NCBI GenBank assembly: GCA_964589935.1
Contig: CAZPVD010000002.1
Location: forward strand, 62,001-126,000
DNA: 64,000 nucleotides
From: VHCN01 sp964589935
Lineage (GTDB): Bacteria; Verrucomicrobiota; Verrucomicrobiia; Limisphaerales; VHCN01
Reading direction: 5' to 3'
Position numbers and translations under genes: made by a program. The notes below the pieces were generated by a model that saw only the letters and a list, made by a program, of their open reading frames with translations, did not search any database and was not told the DNA's origin. Positions 1 through 10,191 of this stretch are shown here, piece after piece; within the stretch, counting starts at the first letter, position 1, and every line of letters starts with the position of its first letter.

Positions 1-1226
1 TCGAACACGTTCACGTGAAGCGGCTCGGCGTCCCAGCCGCAAATTTTTTCCGCCGCGCCACGCATCTGGTGGAACTGCTGATACGTGATGACGCCGAGCA
101 GCCGGTCCTTGTTCCACGGGCTTGGCTGGCACGTCGCGGCAAGCAGCGTCTTGCCGAGCCACGGCTCGCCGCGCACGTGCAGGCGGCCTTTCACGTGGCG
201 CGCGAGGAGCTTGCGCTCAAGTCGCGCAAGCCACGCGTGGTTGTCCGAACGGCCGAGCATGAGATGATTCGCTGACGCGAGATCGTCGCGCGATAATTCC
301 GCGTCGCTCTTCACGATGAGTCGTCCGCTCTTCATCGGATAATCGCCAAAACAAAACTCCGCAATGCGCACGGCCTCTGCGCGGAGCAACTCGGTTTCGC
401 GTGGAATCGGCGACGCCGCTGGATGGCTGATGATGACACGCTCGTGAAAGAGGTCCTTGAAACCGCCCTCGCGCAGCGGCCGCTCGACGCGCGGCGCGGG
501 ATGCGACTTGCGAAATTTGAGAAACCAATCCACGAGCGAATAGCGTTTGCGACGCGGATCATAAAGCCAGTCCCATGAATTGTGCCCGACGCGCGGGAGC
601 TCGTCGTAGCGCACGCTGAACTTGAGCCGTTTCAACTCCGCGACGAGCCGGCGCGAGTGTTCGACCGTCACGATGTCGTCCGCGTCGCCGTGCACGCACC
701 ACACGGGGATTTTTTCCAGCGCCTTCAACTTCGCGCGGCTGCCGCCGCCGCACACGGGCGCGATGGCGGCCCATTGTTCGGGATATTTGCACGCGAGCCG
801 CCACGTCGCGTAGCCGCCCATCGAAAGCCCGGTGAGATACTGCCGGCGCGCGTCCACGCGATAACGGGCCTTGACCCAGTTGATGACATCCCAGAAATCC
901 ACCTCGCCCATGTAGCGAAAACCGATGTCGCCGCGGCCAAACGGGCTGACAAAAATCACGTCCTCCCGAAAGCCGCGTGTGTGCATCTGGAAGCACTGCT
1001 CGGGAATCATCCGCTCGTCGCCGTCCATGCCGTGCAACGCAACGACCAGCGGCCACGCGCGACGCGAGGTGTAGGCACGCGGAACCCAAACGGCGAACGG
1101 CTGCTCCGAGTCGTCCACCGCCGAGCGATACGTTTCAGTGAAGTAACCGGTGCGAGGCGCCGTCACGGGCGATAGGTTGACCAACGGCAGCGCGAAGGCA
1201 ACGGGATTCACGCCGCCGTTTGTCAC
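1..1226 (-). CDS. alpha/beta hydrolase (esterase/PHB-depolymerase-like), C-terminus cut by window edge
   Basis: Reading the minus strand from a GTG at 1226 gives about 408 residues with no stop before the window edge. A serine-hydrolase triad is visible: nucleophile elbow GLSMGG (Ser ~135), acid in HGDADDIV (Asp ~183) and His in VGHNSWD (~215), after an oxyanion-type LHGMDG segment. This is the arrangement of the peptidase S9/PHB-depolymerase-like esterases. A second, unrecognised domain follows from about residue 230. No signal peptide is seen. The GTG overlaps the TGA stop of the upstream arginyl-transferase-like gene as GTGA, which argues for translational coupling and for this start, as no in-frame ATG lies upstream of the conserved core. 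The substrate is unknown. Confidence 0.8.
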   Translation of the reverse strand, partial: MTNGGVNPVAFALPLVNLSPVTAPRTGYFTETYRSAVDDSEQPFAVWVPRAYTSRRAWPLVVALHGMDGDERMIPEQCFQMHTRGFREDVIFVSPFGRGDIGFRYMGEVDFWDVINWVKARYRVDARRQYLTGLSMGGYATWRLACKYPEQWAAIAPVCGGGSRAKLKALEKIPVWCVHGDADDIVTVEHSRRLVAELKRLKFSVRYDELPRVGHNSWDWLYDPRRKRYSLVDWFLKFRKSHPAPRVERPLREGGFKDLFHERVIISHPAASPIPRETELLRAEAVRIAEFCFGDYPMKSGRLIVKSDAELSRDDLASANHLMLGRSDNHAWLARLERKLLARHVKGRLHVRGEPWLGKTLLAATCQPSPWNKDRLLGVITYQQFHQMRGAAEKICGWDAEPLHVNVF

Positions 1227-1897
1227 GGGCTTTTCCGTGCTGCTGCGCGTTTCATCGGGCGCCAGTGGCCGCGCCAGTCGAACCACTCCGTCGCGGCGAA
1301 CTGTTTCTTGTAGTCGTAAACGGACCGCTCGCGGTAGCAGTAGCCGGTGTAGAGGAAGCGGCAGCCGTGGCGGCGCGCGTGCTCGATTTCCCAGAGCATC
1401 GTCGCGATGCCGGGGCTGCGGCGCGACTCAGCGGGGTCGAACATCGCATACACGCTCGACGCGGCCTCGCGCCCGACATCGAAATAACTCGCGGCAACAA
1501 GCCGGCGGTTCGAGTAGGCGGCCAGTTCAATCGTGTGGCACGGGAACACCGCCGGCGCGGGGCCGAGGAAATTCTCCAGCGCGTCCGGCATGTTCTCCTT
1601 GAATCGCTCCTTGTGCGCGTCGAACAGCCGGCGGCGCTCGGCATCAATCACCGGCGCTTGAGTGCGCACTTCAAGATCCGCGTTGCGGCGCAGAACACGC
1701 CGCTGGCTTTGCGAGGGCGCGAATCGTTCGAGCACGATGCGCAGCGGCATCACGGTGAGTTCCGCGCCGTCTGATTCGACCTTCGAGTATCGAAAGAACA
1801 GCGGGCCGAAGTGACGCCAGCCCGCCGCCCACAGCGCGTCCATCCGCTCGGGCGTGGCGCTGAGTTCGACAAAAGTTTCATCCTGCCGCGGAATCAT
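1223..1897 (-). CDS. arginyl-tRNA--protein transferase family protein (Ate1/Bpt-like)
   Basis: 224 residues from the ATG at 1897. The C-terminal half carries the family signature of the Ate1/Bpt aminoacyl-tRNA-protein transferases (a GNAT-like fold): a SPGIATMLWEIEHAR helix followed by YTGYCYRERSVYDYKKQF, matching the usual GY.I..s..M.YK..F pattern. Such enzymes move an amino acid from tRNA to the N-terminus of a protein to create an N-degron. The N-terminal cysteine-rich domain typical of eukaryotic Ate1 is not obvious. The frame is open upstream to 2557 but that part is antisense to the histidine kinase gene, so the ATG at 1897 is preferred. It overlaps the next gene by four bases (GTGA). 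The amino acid transferred cannot be told from sequence. Confidence 0.75.
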   Translation of the reverse strand: MIPRQDETFVELSATPERMDALWAAGWRHFGPLFFRYSKVESDGAELTVMPLRIVLERFAPSQSQRRVLRRNADLEVRTQAPVIDAERRRLFDAHKERFKENMPDALENFLGPAPAVFPCHTIELAAYSNRRLVAASYFDVGREAASSVYAMFDPAESRRSPGIATMLWEIEHARRHGCRFLYTGYCYRERSVYDYKKQFAATEWFDWRGHWRPMKRAAARKSP

Positions 1898-1981
1898 GCC
1901 TGCCGAATTTCCGCGATGCCACGGGCGGCGTCCAGCGAGTTTCGGCGGGTGAACGCAGTTGCCTTCCTGCCGGGCGCGGAT

Positions 1982-3262
1982 ATGATTCATCTGAACTTCG
2001 CAATGCCTCCTACGAAGTCCAACTTCCTCGACAAAGTCCTCGGCCGCATCTCGCGGCTCGACGCGCAGGGCGTGCAGACGGTTGTCGAGCGGCTCGCGCG
2101 CGAGCGGGCCTTCCTCGAAACGCTTTTCAACACGATCGAGGACGGCGTGCTGGTGCTGGACGAGCACGGCCGCATCGCCTACCTCAACCAGGCCGTCGCG
2201 AAGCTGCTCGGCATCACGAGCGGCACCGCCGAGGGCCAGTCCATCACACGTTACCTGCCCGAGCTGAACTGGCGCCAGCTCGCCGAGTGGGACGAGGCGG
2301 GCGGCGGGAGCGTCGTGCGGCACGAGATCGAAGTGCAGTATCCGCGGGCGCGCTTCCTGCGTCTTTACGCCGCGCCGCTCGACGGGCAGGCCATCGGCAG
2401 CAGCGGCGTGGCGCTCATTCTGCACGACGCGACCGAAGCGCGGCAGAAAACCTTCGAGGCCATCGAAAGCGAGCGCATCACCGCGCTCACGCTGCTGGCC
2501 GCAAGCGTCGCGCATGAACTCGGCAACCCGCTCAACGCGCTGCACATTCATCTGCAACTGATGGAGCGCGAGTTAAAGAAGCTCAACCTCGTCGCTGAAA
2601 CTGGCCGGACGAAATCGCCGCGCAAACCAAAGGCATCCACGTCAGCGCGCGTCAGTGGCGGCGACATCTCGGAACATCTCGTCAAGCTGGAGAGCTACCT
2701 CAACGTGTGCAAAGGCGAGATCACGCGACTCGATTACATCATCACGCAATTCCTCCAGGCGATCCGCCCTTCGCCGCCACAGCTCAAGCTCATGTCACTG
2801 AACGCCATCGTTGCGGAGACGTTGAACTTGCTCCGGCCCGAGCTGGAAAACCGCGGCCTCATCATCAAGGAGAAGCTCACCGCCAACCTGCCCCACTCGC
2901 CGCTTGATCCCGCGCAAATCAAGCAGGTGCTCGTCAACCTCATCAAGAACGCCGCGCAGGCCATGACGAAGGGCGGCGTGCTCACGCTCAGCACCGGCGA
3001 GGCCGCGGACGGCGTGTGGGTGAGCGTGGCCGACAATGGCGGCGGCATCCCGCAGGAGCTGCTCAACCGGATTTTCGAGCCGTTTTACACGACGAAAAAA
3101 AAGGGCAGCGGGCTGGGACTGATGATCGTGCAGCGCATCGTGCGCGAGCACGGCGGCCGCATCAAACTCGACAGCCACGTCGGCCAGGGCACGACCTTCA
3201 ACATCTGGTTTCCACTTCGCGAACGAAAGCCGAAGTTGCTTGAAGCGCACCTTCGCGATTAA
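1982..3262 (+). CDS. PAS-domain sensor histidine kinase
   Basis: 426 residues, apparently cytoplasmic since no membrane segment is visible. A PAS domain lies at about 43-155. The HisKA H-box is SVAHELGNPLN with phospho-acceptor His ~178. A charged, probably flexible insert follows (about 205-232). The HATPase domain shows the N-box NLIKNAAQAM (Asn ~323), G1 box ADNGGGIP (~350) and F/G2 boxes FEPFYTTKKKGSGLGL (~366-380). It lies 27 bp upstream of an NtrC-type regulator, so the two probably form a two-component pair. The start is uncertain: ATG at 2003 is equally possible, and the frame is open back to 1811. The signal sensed is unknown. Confidence 0.92.
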   Translation: MIHLNFAMPPTKSNFLDKVLGRISRLDAQGVQTVVERLARERAFLETLFNTIEDGVLVLDEHGRIAYLNQAVAKLLGITSGTAEGQSITRYLPELNWRQLAEWDEAGGGSVVRHEIEVQYPRARFLRLYAAPLDGQAIGSSGVALILHDATEARQKTFEAIESERITALTLLAASVAHELGNPLNALHIHLQLMERELKKLNLVAETGRTKSPRKPKASTSARVSGGDISEHLVKLESYLNVCKGEITRLDYIITQFLQAIRPSPPQLKLMSLNAIVAETLNLLRPELENRGLIIKEKLTANLPHSPLDPAQIKQVLVNLIKNAAQAMTKGGVLTLSTGEAADGVWVSVADNGGGIPQELLNRIFEPFYTTKKKGSGLGLMIVQRIVREHGGRIKLDSHVGQGTTFNIWFPLRERKPKLLEAHLRD

Positions 3263-3289
3263 AACCAGAGCCGCCGGACTCACAATGCC

Positions 3290-4647
<1,358 letters not shown>

Positions 4648-4648
<1 letters not shown>

Positions 4649-6426
4649 TGCGCGCGCAGGAATTCATCCACTCGCTCGAGTCCGGCCTCGCCGCGCGCGT
4701 GCTCAAGGGGCTTGCGCTTTTCCTCGTCTTTCTCGGCCTCACAACGCTGTTCAACCTCCGCCATTTCCGACACTTCTCCGCGCCCGACGCGATGGACAAC
4801 GCGCAGCTCGCGCGCAATCTCGCCGAGGGCAAGGGCTACACCACGCACATCGTCCGCCCGTTCAGCGTGTGGCTGCTCGAACGGCATCGCGGCACGAACG
4901 TGAACGTGCTCAACGAACCGCTCCCCGACCTCGCGAACGCGCCCGCGTATCCGTGGCTGCTCTCGAAATGGATGAAGCTCGCGCCGGCGGACGCCACCAT
5001 CGCGCCGGCGGACCAGTTCAAGCGCTACGAACCGGAACTGCACATTGCGTGGCTGAACCAGGCGTTGTTTTTCGTCGCGCTGTTCATCGCATTCCGCGTC
5101 GCGCTCCGGCTGTTCGATGTGTTCGTGGCGTGGCTTTCGACGATTGCGCTGCTGCTGTGCGATCTGTTCTGGAAATTCAGTCTCTCCGGCCTCCCAACGA
5201 TGCTCGGCGTCGTGCTGTTTCTCGCGATTGTGTGGTGTCTTGCCGCGGCCGAGCAGGGGCATCGTGTGAACAAATGGGGCTGGGTGCGGCTGCTGCTCAT
5301 CGCGTCCGTCACCGGCGCGCTCGTGGGCGCGGCGGCGCTCACGTGTTACCCGCTCGCGTTGCTGGCGCTGCCGGTGCTGGTGTTCTTCGGCGCTTACTTC
5401 GACACGAAACGCGCGCCGATGGTGCTGCTCGCACTCGCGGCGTTCGCGGGCGTGTTCGCGCCGTGGCTCCAGCGCAATTACGAGGTGAGCGGCACGCTTT
5501 TCGGCACGGCGGGCTACGCAATCTTTGAAGACACGGAGCGCTTTCCCGGTTCGCGTCTTGAACGTGCGATCAATCCGGCCAACGCCGACACGCCGCAGGA
5601 CCTCAACAAGGTGGACCTCGACGAATACTGGACCAAGTTCCGCCCCAACTTCGCGCGCATCCTCATGGATGAACTGCCGCGGCTTGGCGGAAGCTGGCTC
5701 GCGGCGCTGTTTCTCGCCGCGGTGCTGCTGCGTTTCAACAGCCCCACGCTCGGACGGATGAGGGTGTTTCTGCTGTCGAGCCTCGCGCTGCTCGCGGTGG
5801 CGGAGGCGTTTGGGCGAACGCATCTGTCCGAGGCGTCGCCGGAGGTGAACTCGGAGAACCTGCTCGTGCTCACCGCGCCGCTCGTGTTTGTGTTCGGCGT
5901 CGGGCTGTTCTCCATCATGCTCGACCAGTTGCAACTGGAAACTCCGTCGCAGCGCGGCACCGCGGTCGGGCTTTTCCTCGTCGTGATGAGCGTGCCGCTG
6001 CTGCTGACCGTCACCGGGCCGAAGCGTTCCGCCATCGCGTGGCCGCCGTATTACCCGCCGTTCATCGCGGAGCGCGCGGGCTGGCTCGGCGAAAAGGATT
6101 TGATGATGTCCGACGCGCCGTGGGCCGTGGCGTGGTATGGACGGCGCGACTGCGCGTGGCTCACGTGGGACGCGCGCGGGGATTTCCAGTCGCTCCACCA
6201 CCGCCGGCCGGTGCGCGCGCTCTACCTCACGCAGTTCACACTCGACCGCCGGCTCGTCTCCGAAATGATCCGCGGCGAGGAAAAGGACTGGGGCTGGTTC
6301 GCCGCCGAGGCCGTCGTGAAGGGAGATCGCCCTGAAAATTTCCCGCTGCGCTACGCATTCACCGAGGGCTTCCCCGACCAGATTTTCATGGCAGACAAGG
6401 AATACTGGAAACAGCCGGCGAAGTGA
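4648..6426 (+). CDS. multi-spanning membrane protein, GT-C glycosyltransferase-like
   Basis: 592 residues with roughly ten hydrophobic segments, the first at about 20-38 (LKGLALFLVFLGLTTLF). After it comes a loop with SAPDAMDNAQLARNLAEGKG, a layout like the acidic first loop of ArnT/PMT-type (GT-C) glycosyltransferases that use polyprenyl-phosphate sugars. The C-terminal ~130 residues are soluble. It starts at an ATG overlapping the regulator's TGA (TGATG). A polyprenol-phosphate mannosyltransferase-like gene lies convergently just downstream, which would fit as donor synthesis, but this is an inference. The family assignment is tentative. Confidence 0.7.
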
Positions 6427-6432
6427 TATCGC

Positions 6433-7173
6433 TCAGGCGGGCTTTCCCCGCGGCGAGCGGCGCAGGCCGTTTTGCAGCCAGAGCCGCCAGACCATCCACA
6501 GCGCCTCGCGCACGATCTTCTTCGACATCTTCGACGTGCCGAGGAAGCGGTCGGTGAAGATGATCGGGACCTCGACGATTTTCATTCCCTGCCGCCAGAG
6601 CTTGTGCGTCAGCTCGATCTGGAAGCTGTAGCCGTTCGAGCGGACGGCGTCGAGGTCGAGCGCGAGCAGCGCGCGGCGGTGGAAGCACTTGAAGCCGCCC
6701 GTCGGGTCGCTGATGGGCATGCCGGTGATCACGCGCACATATTTCGCCGCGCACAGGCTGAGCATGAGCCGGCCGAGCGGCCAGTTGATGACGCGGATGC
6801 CGTTGCAATAGCGCGAACCGAGCACGAGGTCGGCATCCTGCGCGGCGGTGAGAAACTTGGGAATGTCATCCGGGTTGTGCGAGAAATCGCCGTCCATCTC
6901 GAAGATGAACTCGTAATCGCGTTCCAACGCCCACTTGAAGCCGGCGAGATACGCGCGGCCGAGGCCGTCCTTCGTCGCTCGATGGAGCACGTGGATTTGC
7001 GGATGCTTCGCGGCAAGTTCATCGGCGAGCTTGCCCGTGCCGTCGGGCGAATTGTCATCCACGACGAGCAGATCGGCCGGCACGGGCAGCGCCAGCAGAT
7101 GAGCCACGAGCGGCGGGAGGTTGTCCCGCTCGTTGTAGGTGGGCACGATGATGAGGGTTTTGCCGTTGCTCAT
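6433..7173 (-). CDS. polyprenol-phosphate mannosyltransferase-like GT2 glycosyltransferase
   Basis: 246 residues from the ATG at 7173; a TTG at 7215 would add 14. The GT-A/GT2 fold shows IIVPTYNERDNLP near the N-terminus, VVDDNSPDGTG, the DxD-like EMDGDFSHNPDDIPKF and GSRYCNG. These match the DPM1 type of dolichol/polyprenol-phosphate mannosyltransferase, which transfers a sugar from a nucleotide donor to polyprenyl phosphate at the cytoplasmic face. There are no C-terminal membrane helices, as in the short DPM1 class. The sugar specificity cannot be read from sequence. The convergent upstream membrane protein could use the product. Confidence 0.88.
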   Translation of the reverse strand: MSNGKTLIIVPTYNERDNLPPLVAHLLALPVPADLLVVDDNSPDGTGKLADELAAKHPQIHVLHRATKDGLGRAYLAGFKWALERDYEFIFEMDGDFSHNPDDIPKFLTAAQDADLVLGSRYCNGIRVINWPLGRLMLSLCAAKYVRVITGMPISDPTGGFKCFHRRALLALDLDAVRSNGYSFQIELTHKLWRQGMKIVEVPIIFTDRFLGTSKMSKKIVREALWMVWRLWLQNGLRRSPRGKPA

Positions 7174-7233
7174 GAGGGCCGCTCGTAGGACTGAGGGAAG
7201 CGGAGCGGCGTTCAAAGTGCAAGGCTAAGAAAC

Positions 7234-7986
7234 CTACAAACTGCACGGTATTCCGCCGGGCAGCAGCGGTTTCAACGGGCACGCCTCGCACCGCGCCTCG
7301 CGCGGACGACAGAAGTCCTTCCCAATGACGACGAGTTGCGCGTGGTAATCCTGCCAGTAATCGAGCCTCTCGCTTGTGGGCTTTTCGCCCAGCGCGGCTT
7401 CGCAGAGTTCCTTCAACGAATGATACTCCGTGTGCGAGTTGTGCTTGGCGCGCGGCCCGGAACTTTGAGCTTTGAACTTCGAACCTTGAACTTCCCCGGC
7501 CCAACCGTGCCGCTGGAAGATGCGTTTCGTGTAGGCATCAATCACGAAGCTGTGATGCCCGCCTGCGTAGAGCAACATGCTGTCCGCCGTCTCAGGGCCG
7601 ATGCCGTTGATGGCGAGCAGCCGCTCGCGCACGGCGCGCATCTCGCCGGCGAAGAGGCGCGCGGGGTCGCCGCCGAAATCCTCGACGAGCACGCGCAGAA
7701 ATGCGCGCAACCGGCGGGCCTTGATGTTGAAGTAGCCGGTGGGGCGGATGAGTTCGGCGAGCCGCTTCTCCGGCAGCGCGAAAAGTTTCTCCGGCGTGAG
7801 CACGCGCGCAGACTTGAGGTTGGTGATGGCGCGCTCGACGTTCTTCCACGCGGTGTTCTGCGTGAGGATGGCGCCGACGCACACCTCGAACGGCGTTTCG
7901 CCCGGCCACCAATGTTGATGCCCGTGCCGCGCACGCATGAGCGCATAGGCGCGGCGCAGTTGGGCGTGGAGGGCGGCGGGCTTCAC
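7234..7986 (-). CDS. endonuclease III-like DNA glycosylase (HhH-GPD, 4Fe-4S)
   Basis: 250 residues. HhH-GPD core: FEVCVGAILTQNTAWKNVE near residue 33, helix-hairpin-helix INGIGPETADSMLLYA (~124-140), then Asp in VIDAYTKRIF, and a C-terminal iron-sulfur motif with Cys spacing C-x6-C-x2-C (CRPREARCEAC). It should excise damaged bases in base-excision repair. The usual catalytic Lys position after the HhH is not the canonical GVGRKTA, so it resembles the shorter 'endonuclease III domain' group. A segment near residues 165-176 (EVQGSKFKAQSS) is encoded by a tandem repeat and has no counterpart expected in the family. The GTG start directly follows the TGA of the upstream gene, TGAGTG. Confidence 0.85.
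   Translation of the reverse strand: MKPAALHAQLRRAYALMRARHGHQHWWPGETPFEVCVGAILTQNTAWKNVERAITNLKSARVLTPEKLFALPEKRLAELIRPTGYFNIKARRLRAFLRVLVEDFGGDPARLFAGEMRAVRERLLAINGIGPETADSMLLYAGGHHSFVIDAYTKRIFQRHGWAGEVQGSKFKAQSSGPRAKHNSHTEYHSLKELCEAALGEKPTSERLDYWQDYHAQLVVIGKDFCRPREARCEACPLKPLLPGGIPCSL
7459..7494 (-). repeat. degenerate GTTCAAAG-type tandem repeat inside a coding gene
   Basis: On the minus strand this 36-base stretch is four diverged copies of a 7-10 base unit like (G)GTTCAAAG / TTCGAAG. It lies in frame inside the endonuclease III-like gene and encodes about 12 residues between the helix-hairpin-helix domain and the iron-sulfur motif. The unit is unlike the flanking GC-rich codons. Confidence 0.7.
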
Positions 7987-8199
7987 TCAGTAGCGCGTCT
8001 TGATGCCGCAGGCGCGGGCGACGCACCAGCCGCGCGCGGCCTCGAACAGGCAGAAGACGCCCCACGCCACGCCGCCCGCGCCAGCCCAGCGGTTCACGAA
8101 CAGCCACAGCAGCACGCCGCCGCCGATGCAACACAGGCCGAACACCGCCCGCAGCACGCGCCCGCAGCGGTCAATGTTCGGCGCGAAAAACTTTGCCAT
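7987..8199 (-). CDS. small DUF2892-type membrane protein
   Basis: 70 residues from the ATG at 8199. The pattern NIDRCGRVLRAVFGLCCIGGG, one or two hydrophobic stretches, and the ending GWCVARACGIKTR fit the DUF2892 inner-membrane family (N..DR..R...G, then GxC...x.GI.T). Members often sit beside rhodanese or redox genes; here the neighbour is a DNA glycosylase translated from a GTG immediately after this gene's TGA. The frame is open upstream to 8322 but would overlap the divergent gene at 8296. No function can be assigned. Confidence 0.7.
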   Translation of the reverse strand: MAKFFAPNIDRCGRVLRAVFGLCCIGGGVLLWLFVNRWAGAGGVAWGVFCLFEAARGWCVARACGIKTRY

Positions 8200-8295
8200 C
8201 CCAAAGCGATAGCAACCCGTGCGGCGCAGGGAAAGCAGATTGAATCCATCCGCTTTGCGCTGGCGTGGCAAACGCGCGACGCATACGCTCGCGGC

Positions 8296-9168
8296 ATGTT
8301 CACCCGCAGACGATTTCTTCACGCCTCGGCCGCGACGGCCGCGACCGCTGTTCTTCCCGCCTTCGCCGCGTCATCCTCGCGCTGGCCCATCGGCTGTTTC
8401 AACCGGCCGTGGGTGAAGTGGGGCTACGACGCCGCGCTCGACGGCGTCAAGGCCGCCGGCTATCGCGTCACCGGCCTGCTCACGCGCACGAAGACGGAAC
8501 CGTTCACCGGCTCCGACGCGACGCCGGAATATCTCGATGCGCTGAAGAAAAAAATCGCCGCGCGCGGACTCACCGCCAACATGGCCGCATTGCGCGTCAA
8601 CGCAGCCGCGCCGCTCGAAGAGGCGCGACGCGACGTGCGCCAGCAGATCGAAAACGCAAAGCACCTCGGTCTCGAATTTCTTCTCACGTTCGGCGTGGAC
8701 AAGCCGGCGCAGTATGAAAACTTCTACAAACTCATGGCCGACGGCTCGGCCTTCGCGCAGGAGCGCGGGATCAAGCTCGTCATCAAGCCGCACGGCGGCG
8801 GCAGCGGCGCGGCCGAGGAAATCCTGCGCTGCCTCGGCGAGGTGAAACACCCGAATTTCAAAGTCTGGTATGACGCCGGCAACATCATCTACTACACCGG
8901 CAAGGATCCCGTCGCCGAGCTGGAGCGCGTGGCGGAGCACGTCACCGGTTTTTGCGCGAAGGACTGCGCGAAGGAAAAGGGCGACGTGATGATCCAGTTC
9001 GGCGCGGGCAAAGTGGACTTCGCGGCTGTGTTCCGCACGCTGAAGAAGGCGGGTTTCAACGGCCCCGTGATGGTCGAGTGCTGCGCGGTCGGCAACACGG
9101 CGGAGGAAACCACTGCGAACGCAAAGGCAAACCGCGAGTTCCTCGAAAAAGTTTTTGCCGCGCTGTGA
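8296..9168 (+). CDS. Tat-exported sugar phosphate isomerase/epimerase-fold protein
   Basis: 290 residues. The N-terminus has a Tat signal (TRRRFLHAS followed by an Ala-rich hydrophobic stretch to about residue 27). The rest fits the xylose-isomerase-like TIM barrel (AP endonuclease 2 superfamily): IKPHGG in the middle (His metal ligand), VWYDAGNIIYYTG with Asp, and VMVECC near the end. Such proteins are common in Verrucomicrobiota and Planctomycetota, usually with unknown sugar substrates. It stands alone on the plus strand between two minus-strand clusters. Export is inferred from the signal. Confidence 0.85.
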   Translation: MFTRRRFLHASAATAATAVLPAFAASSSRWPIGCFNRPWVKWGYDAALDGVKAAGYRVTGLLTRTKTEPFTGSDATPEYLDALKKKIAARGLTANMAALRVNAAAPLEEARRDVRQQIENAKHLGLEFLLTFGVDKPAQYENFYKLMADGSAFAQERGIKLVIKPHGGGSGAAEEILRCLGEVKHPNFKVWYDAGNIIYYTGKDPVAELERVAEHVTGFCAKDCAKEKGDVMIQFGAGKVDFAAVFRTLKKAGFNGPVMVECCAVGNTAEETTANAKANREFLEKVFAAL

Positions 9169-9180
9169 ACGGCGCGACGC

Positions 9181-10191
9181 TCAGGCCTTCTTCTCTGGTT
9201 GTTTTGGCGCGAGCTTGGTGACGCGCACCTTGCGGTCGTAGTGCGCCGTCGCGACCTGGATGCCGTCGGGATGCAGGTCCATTTCGCGCGCAGTATCGGG
9301 CAGTTTGAACTGGTGCAGCGGCTTCTCGTCCGTCGCGTTCCAGAAGAGCAGGTGCCCGCCGCTGCCGCCGCCGCTCGCGCCGATGAGCGTGCCGTCGGGA
9401 TGAAAACGGCAGCCCCACACCGTGCCGTTCTTGATGTCGTTCGCCGTGTGCGTCTTCGTGACTTTTGCGGATTCCCAGTCGAAGCGGATCGCGTGCGGCT
9501 CCTGCACGTTGCCGAGCGGGTTCGTGGCCTTGTGCAGTCCGGCACAGGCGAGTTGCCTGCCGTCGGTGCTCAACGCCAGCCCGCGCACGCCGCCGAAATG
9601 CACCTGCTGGCCGGCGTCGTAGTGGTGAAGCTCCTTCGCGTCGAACGTGCGCACGAGCTTGCCCGTCGCGACTTCCCACTGGTTCACTTTGCCGAGCAAA
9701 TCGCCGCTCAAAATAAAATTGCCGCTGGAATGAAAAATCAAACTGTAGATGTCCAGCTCGTGGCCGGGCATTTCGCGGACGAGCTTTCCGTCGGCGAAAT
9801 TCCAGAGCTTCACGACGCGGTCGTTGCCGCCGCTGGCGATGAGCGTGCCGTCGGGACTGACGGCGACGGCGCGAATCCAGCCCTTGTGCGCGGTCACCTT
9901 GCGAATCGGTTCCGGCTTCTCCGACAGCGCCGGCCACCACATTAACGTGTCATCGCCGCCCGCGCTCACGAGCGTCTGGCCGTCGGGTGAGAACGCCAGC
10001 GCCCACACCCACGAGTCGTGCGCTTTGAAGATGGTCTTCTTGCGCGCGTCGTCGAGTTCCCAGCGGATGACGCTGCGATCTTCAGCCGTGCCGAAGACGT
10101 GCAGCCCTTTTGGATGAAAACGGCACGAGACGAGCGGCGCGTCGTGCGCAAACTCCAGCGCGACGTGCGCGGCTTTGAAGTCGGGATTCAC
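9181..10191 (-). CDS. WD40 repeat protein
   Basis: 336 residues with about seven WD40 blades. The repeated unit is visible as AFSPDGQTLVSAGGDDTLMWW, AVSPDGTLIASGGNDRVVKLW, and weaker copies such as IFHSSGNFILSGDLLGKVNQW and CRFHPDGTLIGASGGGSGGHLLFW. No signal peptide is seen. The start is a GTG directly after the TGA of the DUF1501 gene (TGAGTG, zero spacing), so it is probably the last gene of the 14388-9181 operon. WD40 proteins accompany DUF1501/PSD1 pairs in many relatives; the partner is unknown. Confidence 0.88.
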   Translation of the reverse strand: MNPDFKAAHVALEFAHDAPLVSCRFHPKGLHVFGTAEDRSVIRWELDDARKKTIFKAHDSWVWALAFSPDGQTLVSAGGDDTLMWWPALSEKPEPIRKVTAHKGWIRAVAVSPDGTLIASGGNDRVVKLWNFADGKLVREMPGHELDIYSLIFHSSGNFILSGDLLGKVNQWEVATGKLVRTFDAKELHHYDAGQQVHFGGVRGLALSTDGRQLACAGLHKATNPLGNVQEPHAIRFDWESAKVTKTHTANDIKNGTVWGCRFHPDGTLIGASGGGSGGHLLFWNATDEKPLHQFKLPDTAREMDLHPDGIQVATAHYDRKVRVTKLAPKQPEKKA

